From positions 1 to 33,776 of the forward strand of contig JAGUQX010000047.1 in the NCBI GenBank assembly GCA_030153485.1: DNA of 33,776 nucleotides, read 5' to 3'. This DNA is from Oscillospiraceae bacterium (GTDB lineage: Bacteria > Bacillota > Clostridia > Oscillospirales > Ruminococcaceae). Below, piece after piece: positions 14,786-23,985 of this stretch. How positions within the stretch are numbered: the stretch's first letter is position 1; the number at the start of each line of letters is the position of its first letter. The position numbers and the translations under genes are program-made. Under the pieces are notes generated by a model. The model was not told the DNA's origin, ran no database searches, and saw only the letters and a list, made by a program, of their open reading frames with translations.

Positions 14786-14818
14786 ATATTAAATAATTAT
14801 ATCATAATTGTTTAATAT
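14786..14818. promoter_or_regulatory. Operator dyad over the DtxR-family gene promoter
   Basis: 33-nt inverted repeat centred at 14802 with two asymmetric pairs apart from the centre. It covers the minus-strand extended -10 TGA-TATAAT (14804-14796). Ends ATATTAAA / TTTAATAT. Most likely the regulator's own binding site. Confidence 0.6.
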
Positions 14819-14872
14819 ACTCTATATTATATTAAAAATCCAATCTAATTCACGATATAAATGTATATAAAG

Positions 14873-14892
14873 ATAATAATATGTGTTATTAT
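14873..14892. promoter_or_regulatory. Dyad upstream of the ABC exporter genes
   Basis: ATAATAA-n6-TTATTAT, perfect 7-bp arms, about 45 nt before the ATPase start. It could be an operator, but all arm bases are A or T and chance cannot be excluded. Confidence 0.3.
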
Positions 14893-14936
14893 TTTAACTT
14901 ATGTTTAATAAAAAATAGTTTTAAGGAAGTGTTCTT

Positions 14937-15596
14937 TTGGAAATAAGAGTTGAAAATCTCGTTAAAGAGTTTAAATCTTTTGACAAAACGCTAGTTGTTG
15001 TAAATAACATTAGCTATAAATTTATAGGAAAAACTACAGTTATAACAGGTGCTTCAGGTTCTGGAAAAACCACCTTTTTAGATTTGGTAGGACTTTTATC
15101 TAAGCCTAATTCTGGTAAAATATTTTTTGATGATGTTTGTGTATCAGAGTTATCCTCAAAAAAACAAAGAGATTTTATACGAGATAATATAGGATATATA
15201 TTCCAATCTTATAATCTTATAGATTCTCTAGATTGTAAGGAAAATATACTTTTAGGGGTTCATGGAAAAGCGGATATGGATTTTTTTGAAAAACTTGTAA
15301 AAAAATTAGATATTGTTGGAGTTTTAAATAAAAGGCCAAGCCAGATATCTGGTGGACAAAAACAAAGGGTGGCTATTGTTAGGGCTTTAATAAAAAGACC
15401 TTCTATTCTTCTTGCAGATGAACCTACAGGGGCATTGGACGAAAAAACAAGTAAAGAAGTTATGGAACTTTTGTTTTCTCTCCAAAAAGAATATGGATAT
15501 AATTTAATATCTGTTACTCATGATTTAGATCAAGTTAAAATGTTTGATAGTGTCATCAGATATAAAGATGGGGTAATAATTAATGATAAACAATAA
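14937..15596 (+). CDS. ABC transporter ATP-binding protein (MacB/LolD type)
   Basis: A 219-residue ATPase: Walker A GASGSGKTT, Q-loop YIFQSYNLIDSL, signature SGGQKQRVAIVRAL, Walker B ILLADEPTGALD, H-loop SVTHDL. The GALD form and size place it with MacB/LolD/FtsE-like ATPases that drive FtsX-type permeases. TTG start at 14937 with AAGGAAGTG upstream. It overlaps the permease by 14 nt, so the two are coupled. Such pairs export peptides, lipids or antimicrobial compounds, or act in signalling. Substrate unknown. Confidence 0.92.
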   Translation: MEIRVENLVKEFKSFDKTLVVVNNISYKFIGKTTVITGASGSGKTTFLDLVGLLSKPNSGKIFFDDVCVSELSSKKQRDFIRDNIGYIFQSYNLIDSLDCKENILLGVHGKADMDFFEKLVKKLDIVGVLNKRPSQISGGQKQRVAIVRALIKRPSILLADEPTGALDEKTSKEVMELLFSLQKEYGYNLISVTHDLDQVKMFDSVIRYKDGVIINDKQ

Positions 15597-17862
15597 AATC
15601 ATTAATAAATGTAATTTTTTAAGAATTATAATTGCTATTCTTGTTTTTATATCTTTGGTTATCGTTTTTTCTATAGGTCAGTTTATCAATTTTAATATCA
15701 ATATAAATAAAATTTATATTGATTCTAATTTAGAAGACTTTAGCTATTTAGAATTATATGGAAATCCACTGACCAATGATGATATAGATATTCTTGATGA
15801 AAAGGGAATAAAAATTGAAAGAATTCCATTTAAAGAAATTCTAAAAGATAATGTTAAATATCATCTTTTTGAAGATATTAAAGGGGATATAAATAAGCCA
15901 TATATTCAAGAAGGAAAACTTCCTTCTTCTGCCAGTGAGATTGCTATAAATGGTTTATATGCATCAAGTGAAAAGTTGTCTGTTGGAGATAAGATGGAGA
16001 TTGATAACTCTATCTATACTATTTCGGGAATCGTCCTGCTGTCCAACTATTCAACACCTATAGCAGACGGGATGGTTCCTATAACTAGTATTGATTATAT
16101 GTCTGTTCCTGTGATAGTTTATCCGGGTGTTTTAGAAACTGACATTTATTATATTGCTGGTAAAAGCGATCTTAAATCTAGCGAAATAAAAGAAGAGATT
16201 GCTAAATTTACATCTACAGAAGAAGAGATTGATAATAACCCTAATATTCCAACCGAGGTTAAATTAAGCCAAAAGATAGCTGGTATAAGTGATGGACTCT
16301 ATATGTTTCAGATGACAAATGAAAATGTTAGAATTACCCATTATGTGGATGAATTCACACAGATTATAAATATTTTAACTTATATTTTTATAGCATCTAT
16401 CCTTGCTATGATTTTTTCATTATTTTTATATATAACTTATGTAACGAATATAAATAGAAAAGTTTTTGGAGTTTTATATTCTTTAGGATATAAAAATGGA
16501 GAGGTTGGAATCAAACTTTTCTTATCAGTTATATTTACATTTTTATCGGGAGCTATATTAGCAAGTTTGGTTTATATATATTTTATTATTCCATTTATAA
16601 ATGGATTGTTTAGCTCTATTTATTTCATTAACTTGTCTTTTTCTATTATTTGGGTTATTCCTTTAATAATATTGGCTCTTTTAATTTTTATATCTTTAAT
16701 TTCTATTATTAGTATATATAAAGCTAATAATATGCAGATAGTTGATATTATTAGAAATTCTAAAAAAAGTAATAACCTTATACAACTTCCGTCTTTTAAA
16801 AATGGAATAGTTAAACTTAGAATTATGGAATATCTAACTATTAATAAATATATAGTTATATTTTTAGTTATTGTATTAACTATTGCAACAACTCTTTCGG
16901 TTTTGTTTATTAATACATATAACAAACTTTCTAATGATATAGGTAGTGTTTCTTTGACATATAACAATGCCATATATTATGAAAGACTTTATTCAGAAGG
17001 AAAAAACAATACTTTTGTTAGTTTACGGACACATATGGAAAATGAAGATAAATCTAAGATTCAAATTTTTGGGATAGATTTTGAAACAGAATATGTAAAT
17101 CTTGTGGATGAAAAAGGAAGTAGTTTGAATCATTTAATTGATGAAGGATTGGTTATAAATAAATCTCTTTCCAAAAAATATAATATATCTATTGGAGATG
17201 AAATTAATTTTTATAATCCAGTTACAAAATTTTATCAAACAGAAGTAGTTGTAGGGATAAATACAATTCCTTGGCACAACTTTGCTTATATATCTAAAGA
17301 GAGGCTAAATAATTATCTTGGACTTAATAAAGATGTCTATAACGCGGAATATACCTTGGATTCTGAGCAGACTATCATTGATAATAATGAAAAACAAATT
17401 GCTTTTATAGAAAACAAAGAGGCTCTTGTTGATGGATTTAAGGCTAGATCAGATAGATATAGTGTTATAGCTATTATAACCGCCTTGTTAAATATATTTA
17501 TATTTATATGTATAGTTATATTTATAGTTAATACTAATATATATGCAAACAAAAATAAAATATCTGTCTTATTTTCTCTTGGATATAAAGATAGGACAAT
17601 ATATAAAAATATAGTTTCTACATATCTTATAGATGTTATAATAAGTGTCGTCATATCTACATTTATTACATTTATGATATACAGCATACAGGTTAATGCA
17701 ACTATAAAAAGATCTATTGTTATACCTCCGAATGATTTTAATATTTTTATACATTTAGGAATAATATTTTTCTTTATTTTGATATATGCAATAATCTCTA
17801 AAATTTTATATAAATTAATAAAAAAACTTGATATAGCTTCTATACTTAAGGAAGTATTCTAG
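15583..17862 (+). CDS. FtsX-like ABC permease
   Basis: A 759-residue membrane protein with the duplicated FtsX/MacB-type layout: an N-terminal helix (about residues 10-32), a large extracytoplasmic domain, three helices (about 255-375), then a second half with helix, smaller outer domain and three more helices near 625-750. The DGxx-GxxKxxI signature occurs twice, as GVLYSLGYKNGEVG and SVLFSLGYKDRTIY, the usual coupling helices. It partners the ATPase that overlaps it. Start ATG at 15583 after GGGG. No BceS/BceR-like two-component system is adjacent. The substrate cannot be stated; the divergent DtxR-type gene does not prove a metal link. Confidence 0.88.
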   Translation: MINNKIINKCNFLRIIIAILVFISLVIVFSIGQFINFNININKIYIDSNLEDFSYLELYGNPLTNDDIDILDEKGIKIERIPFKEILKDNVKYHLFEDIKGDINKPYIQEGKLPSSASEIAINGLYASSEKLSVGDKMEIDNSIYTISGIVLLSNYSTPIADGMVPITSIDYMSVPVIVYPGVLETDIYYIAGKSDLKSSEIKEEIAKFTSTEEEIDNNPNIPTEVKLSQKIAGISDGLYMFQMTNENVRITHYVDEFTQIINILTYIFIASILAMIFSLFLYITYVTNINRKVFGVLYSLGYKNGEVGIKLFLSVIFTFLSGAILASLVYIYFIIPFINGLFSSIYFINLSFSIIWVIPLIILALLIFISLISIISIYKANNMQIVDIIRNSKKSNNLIQLPSFKNGIVKLRIMEYLTINKYIVIFLVIVLTIATTLSVLFINTYNKLSNDIGSVSLTYNNAIYYERLYSEGKNNTFVSLRTHMENEDKSKIQIFGIDFETEYVNLVDEKGSSLNHLIDEGLVINKSLSKKYNISIGDEINFYNPVTKFYQTEVVVGINTIPWHNFAYISKERLNNYLGLNKDVYNAEYTLDSEQTIIDNNEKQIAFIENKEALVDGFKARSDRYSVIAIITALLNIFIFICIVIFIVNTNIYANKNKISVLFSLGYKDRTIYKNIVSTYLIDVIISVVISTFITFMIYSIQVNATIKRSIVIPPNDFNIFIHLGIIFFFILIYAIISKILYKLIKKLDIASILKEVF

Positions 17863-17899
17863 ATATATATACTTAACGAAATTATATTTGTTTTTTACG

Positions 17900-17928
17900 A
17901 AAGCACACATTTTTATGTGTGCTTTTTT
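17900..17928 (+). terminator. Intrinsic terminator of the ABC operon
   Basis: 11-bp stem AAAGCACACAT / ATGTGTGCTTT with loop TTTT and a T-run. Confidence 0.9.
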
Positions 17929-18117
17929 GTATAATTATGAATAAGATATAATTATGATTATATTTATTTTGTTATAATATTGTAAATTATTTGAGTTTAT
18001 TTCATCTTGATTTTTATATATAATGTATGTAATATAAATAAATATTATTATTATAGTGGTTATTAATTTATTTGAATTTTTATTACTTTATTTGTTTATT
18101 TTTAGGAGGGTTTATTC

Positions 18118-21100
18118 TTGAATAGTAATTTTAATAATGAGAAAGATTATAAAAATAAAAACATTTCTCATAAAAATGGAAAAGCTTTAAACTTAAAAGG
18201 AATTGTAACTGCTAATAAAGGAATTATTAGTGTTCTTTGTTGTGCATGTCTTATAACTGGTGGTGCTGTAAAGACTATGTCTTATGATCAAGATCATCAT
18301 CTTAAAAAAGATAAAGACAAAACTGAAGAACAGTTATCCAGGCCAGTTATAAATAGTGGGAGTGCTATACCTTTGGAGGATTTGATAGGGGAACTTTCTA
18401 GTAGTAGTATAAATTTAAGTAGCAGCTCTTCAAACTTTGATGGACTTTTAAATATTCAAAGCAGTAGTTCTCAAGATAAAACCAATGAACAAAACCCAGA
18501 TACTGGAGTTTCTGATAGATATGCAACTATAACAGGAAGAAATATAATTTCTATAATTGGCAGTGATATTAATCCTATTTTAGATATGAATATATCCTCT
18601 TTTGATTCTATAGATGGAGATATAACTTCTAAAGTTAAGGTTATTTCTACTAATTATGATGGAAGTAGACCTGGAGAATATTATTTTACTTTCCGAGTTG
18701 TAAATTCTAGAGGATATACAACAGATATTACTTATAATATCCTTCTGACAACTGGTGACAATCCTATTATTAAACAAGATAAAGATATTTATATAAACCA
18801 AAGAGAAAATTTTGATATCACTGATTATCTATCTGCTTTTGATAAAGAGGATGGAGATATATCAGATAAAATATTTATATCATCAGATGGTGGATTAAAT
18901 TTAGATAAACCTGGAAAATATAAAGTTGTTTTATCTGTTATAGATTCTCATGGAAATAAAACAAGCCTTACCGTTGATATTTATATAGTCGCGGTGGATG
19001 AGGTTTTTGATATATCTGATATATTAATTCAAAAAGATGGAGAGATCGTTTATTATCTTGAAAAATCTTCTTCTTTTGAAATTGAATTTACAGTTGAGAG
19101 TACGGTTGATAGTCTTGCAGAAGCTGTTGTTATAAATGGTGTAGAAAAACAAATATTTAGTAGAACAAAAGTTGAATCTTCAAATGATTATTATATAAAT
19201 AAATACAAAATTTTGTTAGACTCATCTTCTTTCTCAAAGCTACAAGAATATCATATAACCCAATTGGTTTTACAAGATAAACAGAGAATTAGTGTAAATT
19301 CATCTGTATCACTGGAAACTCTTAAGGATGATATTTCTATCAAAGATTTTTCATATATAGACAATGGAGAAGAAGGTAGATTAGATATTTCACTTGGTAT
19401 AGATGATGTTGATAAAGCTTTTATTGGCGGAAGTATTTCTATTACTGATATTGATGGAAACCAATTAGATAAAATTTATATAAATAATTTTTCTGAAGAT
19501 GGGATATTTACACACTCTTTTGAACTTGATGTAAATAGAGAATATTATATAAGTGGATATATAGAACAAGATAGAGATTTTAATAATTTTAACGATATAA
19601 CTGGAGATCAAAATAAATCTATAAAAGAAGCTATTCCTTTAACTAAAGTTGTGGTTAGTAAAAGGGTTTTTGAAGCTAGAGATATTTATTCTGTAGAAAT
19701 ATTTAAAGAAGGTTTAGATGGAATATGGAATTTGATAGATAAATCTTATTTTAATCAAGATGAAAAAGATATAGATCTTTCATCCCTGGTAGCACAGATA
19801 AAAAGCCAGACTACGCCTACTTTGAATATGGGAATAAAATCATATAAATGGAATGGGGATGACTTATCTATATTATTTGATATGGAAGACATAGTGTATT
19901 ATGATGATAATATAGTTAGACATGAGAAATTGGAATTGGCTTTTCCTTTAAGTGAAGAGAAATATTCATATATAGAATATATTCCAAGTATGAATAGGCT
20001 AGAGGGTATAGATATTTTTAAAGGAGAATATCTAACTGCTTATGCAAATATTGCAAAGTTGATGCCTTTTTATGAGTCTGAATATATTATTAAATATGCA
20101 AATACACTACCCAATGATGATATTTTATTACAGAAATATATTACAGAAATTATTCCTCTAAAAGATGGAAAAATCGTAACCTCTTTGTCTAAAGAAGATT
20201 ATGATTCGTTGGATTCTATAAATGTTATTTTCCAGGATGGCGAGATTAAGACATATACTATAATTAGTCCTTCTTTAAAGGAACATGGCATTATTGAATA
20301 TAAAATTCAGGGAACAGAACTAGTTTATAATTATAAAAATTTTGCTTTAGAGGCTAATTCTGATCTAATTAATCAGATTTCTAATGATATTAATAATTTA
20401 GAATATAAAGATATTTTAGCTTTTGTTGGTGAAGAATATGATGATTCTCATGATATAGATGGAAATATTGTTGAAAAAAACATTGATAATTATCTTATGA
20501 AAGAAAGTTTTAATAATTTAAAATTGGATAGTTTATCAACTATATCAAATATAATATCTAATAATTCTAAATTTAATATAGAACATATAAATGAAAAAAA
20601 TAAAGATTTTATTTTTTATCAAATAAAACAAGAACTAATTCAAATTATTTTTTCACAATCGTACATTTCTAGATGGTATGATATTGATTTAAATGGTGTT
20701 TTGCTTTCTGATATTATAATGTATTATCCATCTGCATTTTTATATGGAAATAATTTTTCTGATATTGTTGGGGCCTTCGATGATATTGATTTTCCTGATA
20801 GAGATATTGTTATGGCAACTAATACAGCTAATATGTTTAAATCAAAATTATCACTAATTACAGCAAGTCCTGATATTTCTTCCTTTATTGAAAGATCAAT
20901 AAGTATGATAGCTGGTGTTAAAAATTATGATAGTTGGTTTTTTGATAATTTTGATGGTTTAATAAAAGAAGTTTCTTTAAATAATCATCCTGATATTCCT
21001 TACACTGCTTGGAGTTTAATAAAGTCAAACCAATCTTCACCAAATGGAGATTGGGTTCTTCCTGCTCTATCCTACAAAGGTGGGGATATGTATATAGTAT

Positions 21101-23319
21101 CTTCTGCCGGATCTATTATAATTGGTGATTTATCGATTTATACTGATTTATCTATTGAAAATAAAAAGGACAAAGTTGCATTTATTGGAAATAGCATTAA
21201 ATATTATTATGACACTTTAACTAGAATTGATCCAACTATTGTGGATAATTTTTCAAAAACTAGAAATGTGATTTTTGATACTCTTAAAAATCCTGATGGA
21301 GAATGGACAGATTTTACAGATAAAGAAAATACATTTACAAACCAATTTTTATTAGCTACAGGAAATATTTTATCTAATAAAAATAATATTTCTAGTTTTG
21401 TAGATAATGATAAAGGATACCTAGTGGATCAACGACTATTAGATGGGATTAATGGTTACACAGAGTTTACCTCTATCGTTGGAAAACTTCAATCTGATAA
21501 ACTTTTTTTTGGATTAGAATCATTTAGGGGAGATATATCTACGGATATTTTAACTGACGGATTTTTAAAACATGTAGGTATAGATCCTATGCTAGGATTT
21601 AATTTTGGAGTAGGTTATAAAAACATATCAGATACATATACAAATTCTACATACAATATTTTTAATAGTAAAAAAGATATAGAAAATTTTTATAAAAAAG
21701 CAATTACATCTTTATATATAAGTGATATTATAGAAGCTGATGTCGTTTTATCTTTAACAGAGGAACAACAATCTAGTATTATGGTTAAGTATAATGAAAC
21801 TACAAATATGTTTGATATTCTAACAACAGAAGAGATATTGAAGATGAATATTTCTAATATTGATGATTTAATTGATAATAAAATTGGATTTAGAAAAAAT
21901 ACTAATGAAATTTTTAAGGGAGATGGAATTAGTTTAGAAGAAGTTTCTTTTTTTCAAACTTTTGACAGATCAGGAAATTCAAATATTTCAGATATACAAA
22001 GAATGTCTTTTGAAATATTAGGATTTAAAGGTTTTGAAGGAATGAAATCTTATTTAGACGGTTCTAAGGGATATAAAAATGATTTAGAGGCTATTCGTGG
22101 AGTGTTTGGAGATGAATCTCTTACATTTGATAGTTATAAAAAAGATATTTTTAAATATATAAAATCTAAAATGTCTTCTGAAGAACTTGCTGGTATAAAT
22201 TTAATAGAATTAAAATCTAATTTTAAAGATTTATATAATAGAGCAATAATATCTTCTGATTTTACAAATCTTAAAACTTTAAAAGCTGGAATCTTTAAGG
22301 ATATAAAATCTTACACAGGAGATTTTGCATCTAATATATTTTCAGAGGATGAAAAGCCAGAGGTATCATATGAAATAAGTACAGCTGAAGAATTTATAGA
22401 ATATTTAACTGCCGATCCTTTTGGAGATTTTAAAATAATTGCAGATATTGATTTCGTTGGAATTAATGTGGAAAATGATTACTATGTAGAAAATTTCAAT
22501 GGAAGTATAGATGGGAATAATCATACTATTAAGGGTATTTCTAAACCTTTAATTAAAAATATTGATGGAGCTATAGTTGCTAATATAAAGATTACTGCTT
22601 CACAGATATCATCTGCAAAAGATATAAATATTGGATTTATTGGTATGAATGGAAGAAACTCTAATTTTAGTAATATTTATATTTTAAGGTCAAATATTAG
22701 TTCCACATCTTTTAATAGTTATGTTGGAAGTATTTTAGGTAGTGATAGAAATAGCGTTATATCAAACTCTAGTGTAAAATCTGGAAATGTTTTTGGAAAT
22801 GGAAACTCTGCTGGTGGTTTAGTTGGTACAAAAATAGGGGGGACTATTTCTAATAGTTATAGTTCTGGAACTAGTATTGTAGGGGGATTTACAAATACAT
22901 TTGCTGGAGGTCTTATTGGAATTAACAGTGGATCTATAATCAACTCATACTCATCATCTAATATAACTAGTGTTTTTATCGCTGGAGGACTTGTTGGAAA
23001 TGGCAATTTTGAAGATATGAGTTTGATTGAAAATAATTTCTTTTCTGGACGTTCTAGCGGAGGAAAGATATATGGAATTGCTAATATAGATAAATTTAAA
23101 AATAACTATGAGTTAGAAAAATCTGAAGGAGATAGCAATATAGCTGATGATAAAATAAAGCAAGTTGATTTTTCTATCTCTTCAACTAGTGATTTTTATT
23201 CTAATTTATTAGGTTGGGATACGGTTAATATTTGGGATATTTCTGATTTGGAAAGAGGAATACTTCCAAAGTTAAATAATATAAATGATGATCAGGATTC
23301 TGAATTGATTCCAAAATAA
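18118..23319 (+). CDS. Giant surface protein: Ig-like domains plus M26 peptidase homologue without zinc motif, GLUG repeats
   Basis: 1733 residues, TTG start after AGGAGGG. A hydrophobic segment at about 29-50 is a signal anchor, followed by a Ser-rich linker. Two Ig-like domains (DGDIT and PGxY signatures) lie at about 134-293. Residues ~729-1415 follow the streptococcal Zmp/IgA1-protease (peptidase M26) pattern in order: QSYISRWYDIDLNGVLLSDI, WVLPALSYKGGDMYIVSSAG, IENFYKKAITSLYISDIIEA, LTTEEILKMNISNIDDLIDN, and FDSYKKDIFKYIKSKM. At the place expected for HEMTHNSDG, the sequence reads GYTEFTSIVGKL (1113-1124) with no histidine; no HExxH occurs anywhere in the protein. The C-terminus has a DGNNHTIKGI segment and three GLUG repeats (about 1565-1630). 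No LPXTG or tail helix. Probably a non-catalytic adhesin or binding protein descended from a metalloprotease. Homology is from memory of the family. Confidence 0.7.
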   Translation: MNSNFNNEKDYKNKNISHKNGKALNLKGIVTANKGIISVLCCACLITGGAVKTMSYDQDHHLKKDKDKTEEQLSRPVINSGSAIPLEDLIGELSSSSINLSSSSSNFDGLLNIQSSSSQDKTNEQNPDTGVSDRYATITGRNIISIIGSDINPILDMNISSFDSIDGDITSKVKVISTNYDGSRPGEYYFTFRVVNSRGYTTDITYNILLTTGDNPIIKQDKDIYINQRENFDITDYLSAFDKEDGDISDKIFISSDGGLNLDKPGKYKVVLSVIDSHGNKTSLTVDIYIVAVDEVFDISDILIQKDGEIVYYLEKSSSFEIEFTVESTVDSLAEAVVINGVEKQIFSRTKVESSNDYYINKYKILLDSSSFSKLQEYHITQLVLQDKQRISVNSSVSLETLKDDISIKDFSYIDNGEEGRLDISLGIDDVDKAFIGGSISITDIDGNQLDKIYINNFSEDGIFTHSFELDVNREYYISGYIEQDRDFNNFNDITGDQNKSIKEAIPLTKVVVSKRVFEARDIYSVEIFKEGLDGIWNLIDKSYFNQDEKDIDLSSLVAQIKSQTTPTLNMGIKSYKWNGDDLSILFDMEDIVYYDDNIVRHEKLELAFPLSEEKYSYIEYIPSMNRLEGIDIFKGEYLTAYANIAKLMPFYESEYIIKYANTLPNDDILLQKYITEIIPLKDGKIVTSLSKEDYDSLDSINVIFQDGEIKTYTIISPSLKEHGIIEYKIQGTELVYNYKNFALEANSDLINQISNDINNLEYKDILAFVGEEYDDSHDIDGNIVEKNIDNYLMKESFNNLKLDSLSTISNIISNNSKFNIEHINEKNKDFIFYQIKQELIQIIFSQSYISRWYDIDLNGVLLSDIIMYYPSAFLYGNNFSDIVGAFDDIDFPDRDIVMATNTANMFKSKLSLITASPDISSFIERSISMIAGVKNYDSWFFDNFDGLIKEVSLNNHPDIPYTAWSLIKSNQSSPNGDWVLPALSYKGGDMYIVSSAGSIIIGDLSIYTDLSIENKKDKVAFIGNSIKYYYDTLTRIDPTIVDNFSKTRNVIFDTLKNPDGEWTDFTDKENTFTNQFLLATGNILSNKNNISSFVDNDKGYLVDQRLLDGINGYTEFTSIVGKLQSDKLFFGLESFRGDISTDILTDGFLKHVGIDPMLGFNFGVGYKNISDTYTNSTYNIFNSKKDIENFYKKAITSLYISDIIEADVVLSLTEEQQSSIMVKYNETTNMFDILTTEEILKMNISNIDDLIDNKIGFRKNTNEIFKGDGISLEEVSFFQTFDRSGNSNISDIQRMSFEILGFKGFEGMKSYLDGSKGYKNDLEAIRGVFGDESLTFDSYKKDIFKYIKSKMSSEELAGINLIELKSNFKDLYNRAIISSDFTNLKTLKAGIFKDIKSYTGDFASNIFSEDEKPEVSYEISTAEEFIEYLTADPFGDFKIIADIDFVGINVENDYYVENFNGSIDGNNHTIKGISKPLIKNIDGAIVANIKITASQISSAKDINIGFIGMNGRNSNFSNIYILRSNISSTSFNSYVGSILGSDRNSVISNSSVKSGNVFGNGNSAGGLVGTKIGGTISNSYSSGTSIVGGFTNTFAGGLIGINSGSIINSYSSSNITSVFIAGGLVGNGNFEDMSLIENNFFSGRSSGGKIYGIANIDKFKNNYELEKSEGDSNIADDKIKQVDFSISSTSDFYSNLLGWDTVNIWDISDLERGILPKLNNINDDQDSELIPK

Positions 23320-23325
23320 TAAATA

Positions 23326-23357
23326 AAAAAGATAGTGTGTAATATCGCTATCTTTTT
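23326..23357 (+). terminator. Intrinsic terminator of the giant surface gene
   Basis: 12-bp stem (23326-23337 / 23346-23357, one G-U pair) with an 8-nt loop and a U-run that forms part of the stem. Confidence 0.8.
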
Positions 23358-23383
23358 CTATAATAACTTTTAAGGAGGATAAA

Positions 23384-23857
23384 ATGGTTGAAATATACAA
23401 TAGTGTTTATCTAGGAAGTCAAGATGATTATGAAAAGTTTATTAAAGGAAGAGATGGTTGGATGGTTTTACAAGCATGCAAATATCCATATCACAAACAA
23501 GCGGTTGGATATATTAATGAAATAGATGAAAGTCATCCAGAATATTTTTATGCACATAGAGAAAATAGGTTGATATTAAATATTCTTGACAGTGATTTTG
23601 AAGAAAATCACTGGGATATTATTATTAGTTATGGAGTTAATTTTTTAAAAGAAAATTTTGGAAAATTTAAATTAATGATACATTGTAATTATGGAATATC
23701 TAGATCGTCTAGTATTGCTCTATTATTTTTAGTAGAGATGGGATTTTTAGAGGGTGAAAATTTTAGTGATATAGAGAAAAAATTTAAAAAGATATATCCT
23801 AACTATAGTCCATCTAAAGGTATAAACGGTTATATTAAAAATAAATTGTATAAATAA
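23384..23857 (+). CDS. Dual-specificity-type protein phosphatase
   Basis: A 157-residue cytoplasmic protein with the cysteine-phosphatase P-loop H100-C101-N-Y-G-I-S-R107-S108 (HCxxGxxRS). Asp residues in ILDSDFEE (69-71) sit where the general acid loop is expected. Size and the LMIHCNYGISRSSSIALLFL segment match small DSP/PTP domains. It should dephosphorylate Tyr, Ser or Thr, or a phosphorylated small molecule. AAGGAGG precedes the ATG. It stands between two surface-protein genes, 64 nt after the upstream stop with a terminator between. No kinase is adjacent and no secretion signal is seen, so the target is open. Confidence 0.85.
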   Translation: MVEIYNSVYLGSQDDYEKFIKGRDGWMVLQACKYPYHKQAVGYINEIDESHPEYFYAHRENRLILNILDSDFEENHWDIIISYGVNFLKENFGKFKLMIHCNYGISRSSSIALLFLVEMGFLEGENFSDIEKKFKKIYPNYSPSKGINGYIKNKLYK

Positions 23858-23985
23858 AATAATATGGTAAAAATTGTTAAATAAATGATAATTTAATACG
23901 AATATATAAATATGGAAAAAAAACCCAGTGTATTAATTTAATCTATATTCATTATTTATTTAAAAAGTTATTTAAGGAGAAATTT

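Noticed and set aside
17991..18024. Promoter for the giant surface gene (TTGAGT ... TATAAT)
   Set aside because: The spacer is 22 nt, too long; other combinations are no better in this AT-rich stretch.
18493..18507. NPDTG as a sortase signal in the giant surface protein
   Set aside because: No hydrophobic segment and basic tail follow it, and it lies at residues 126-130.
19921..19935. HEKLE in the giant protein as a zinc site
   Set aside because: It lacks the second histidine of HExxH and lies far from the M26 catalytic segment.
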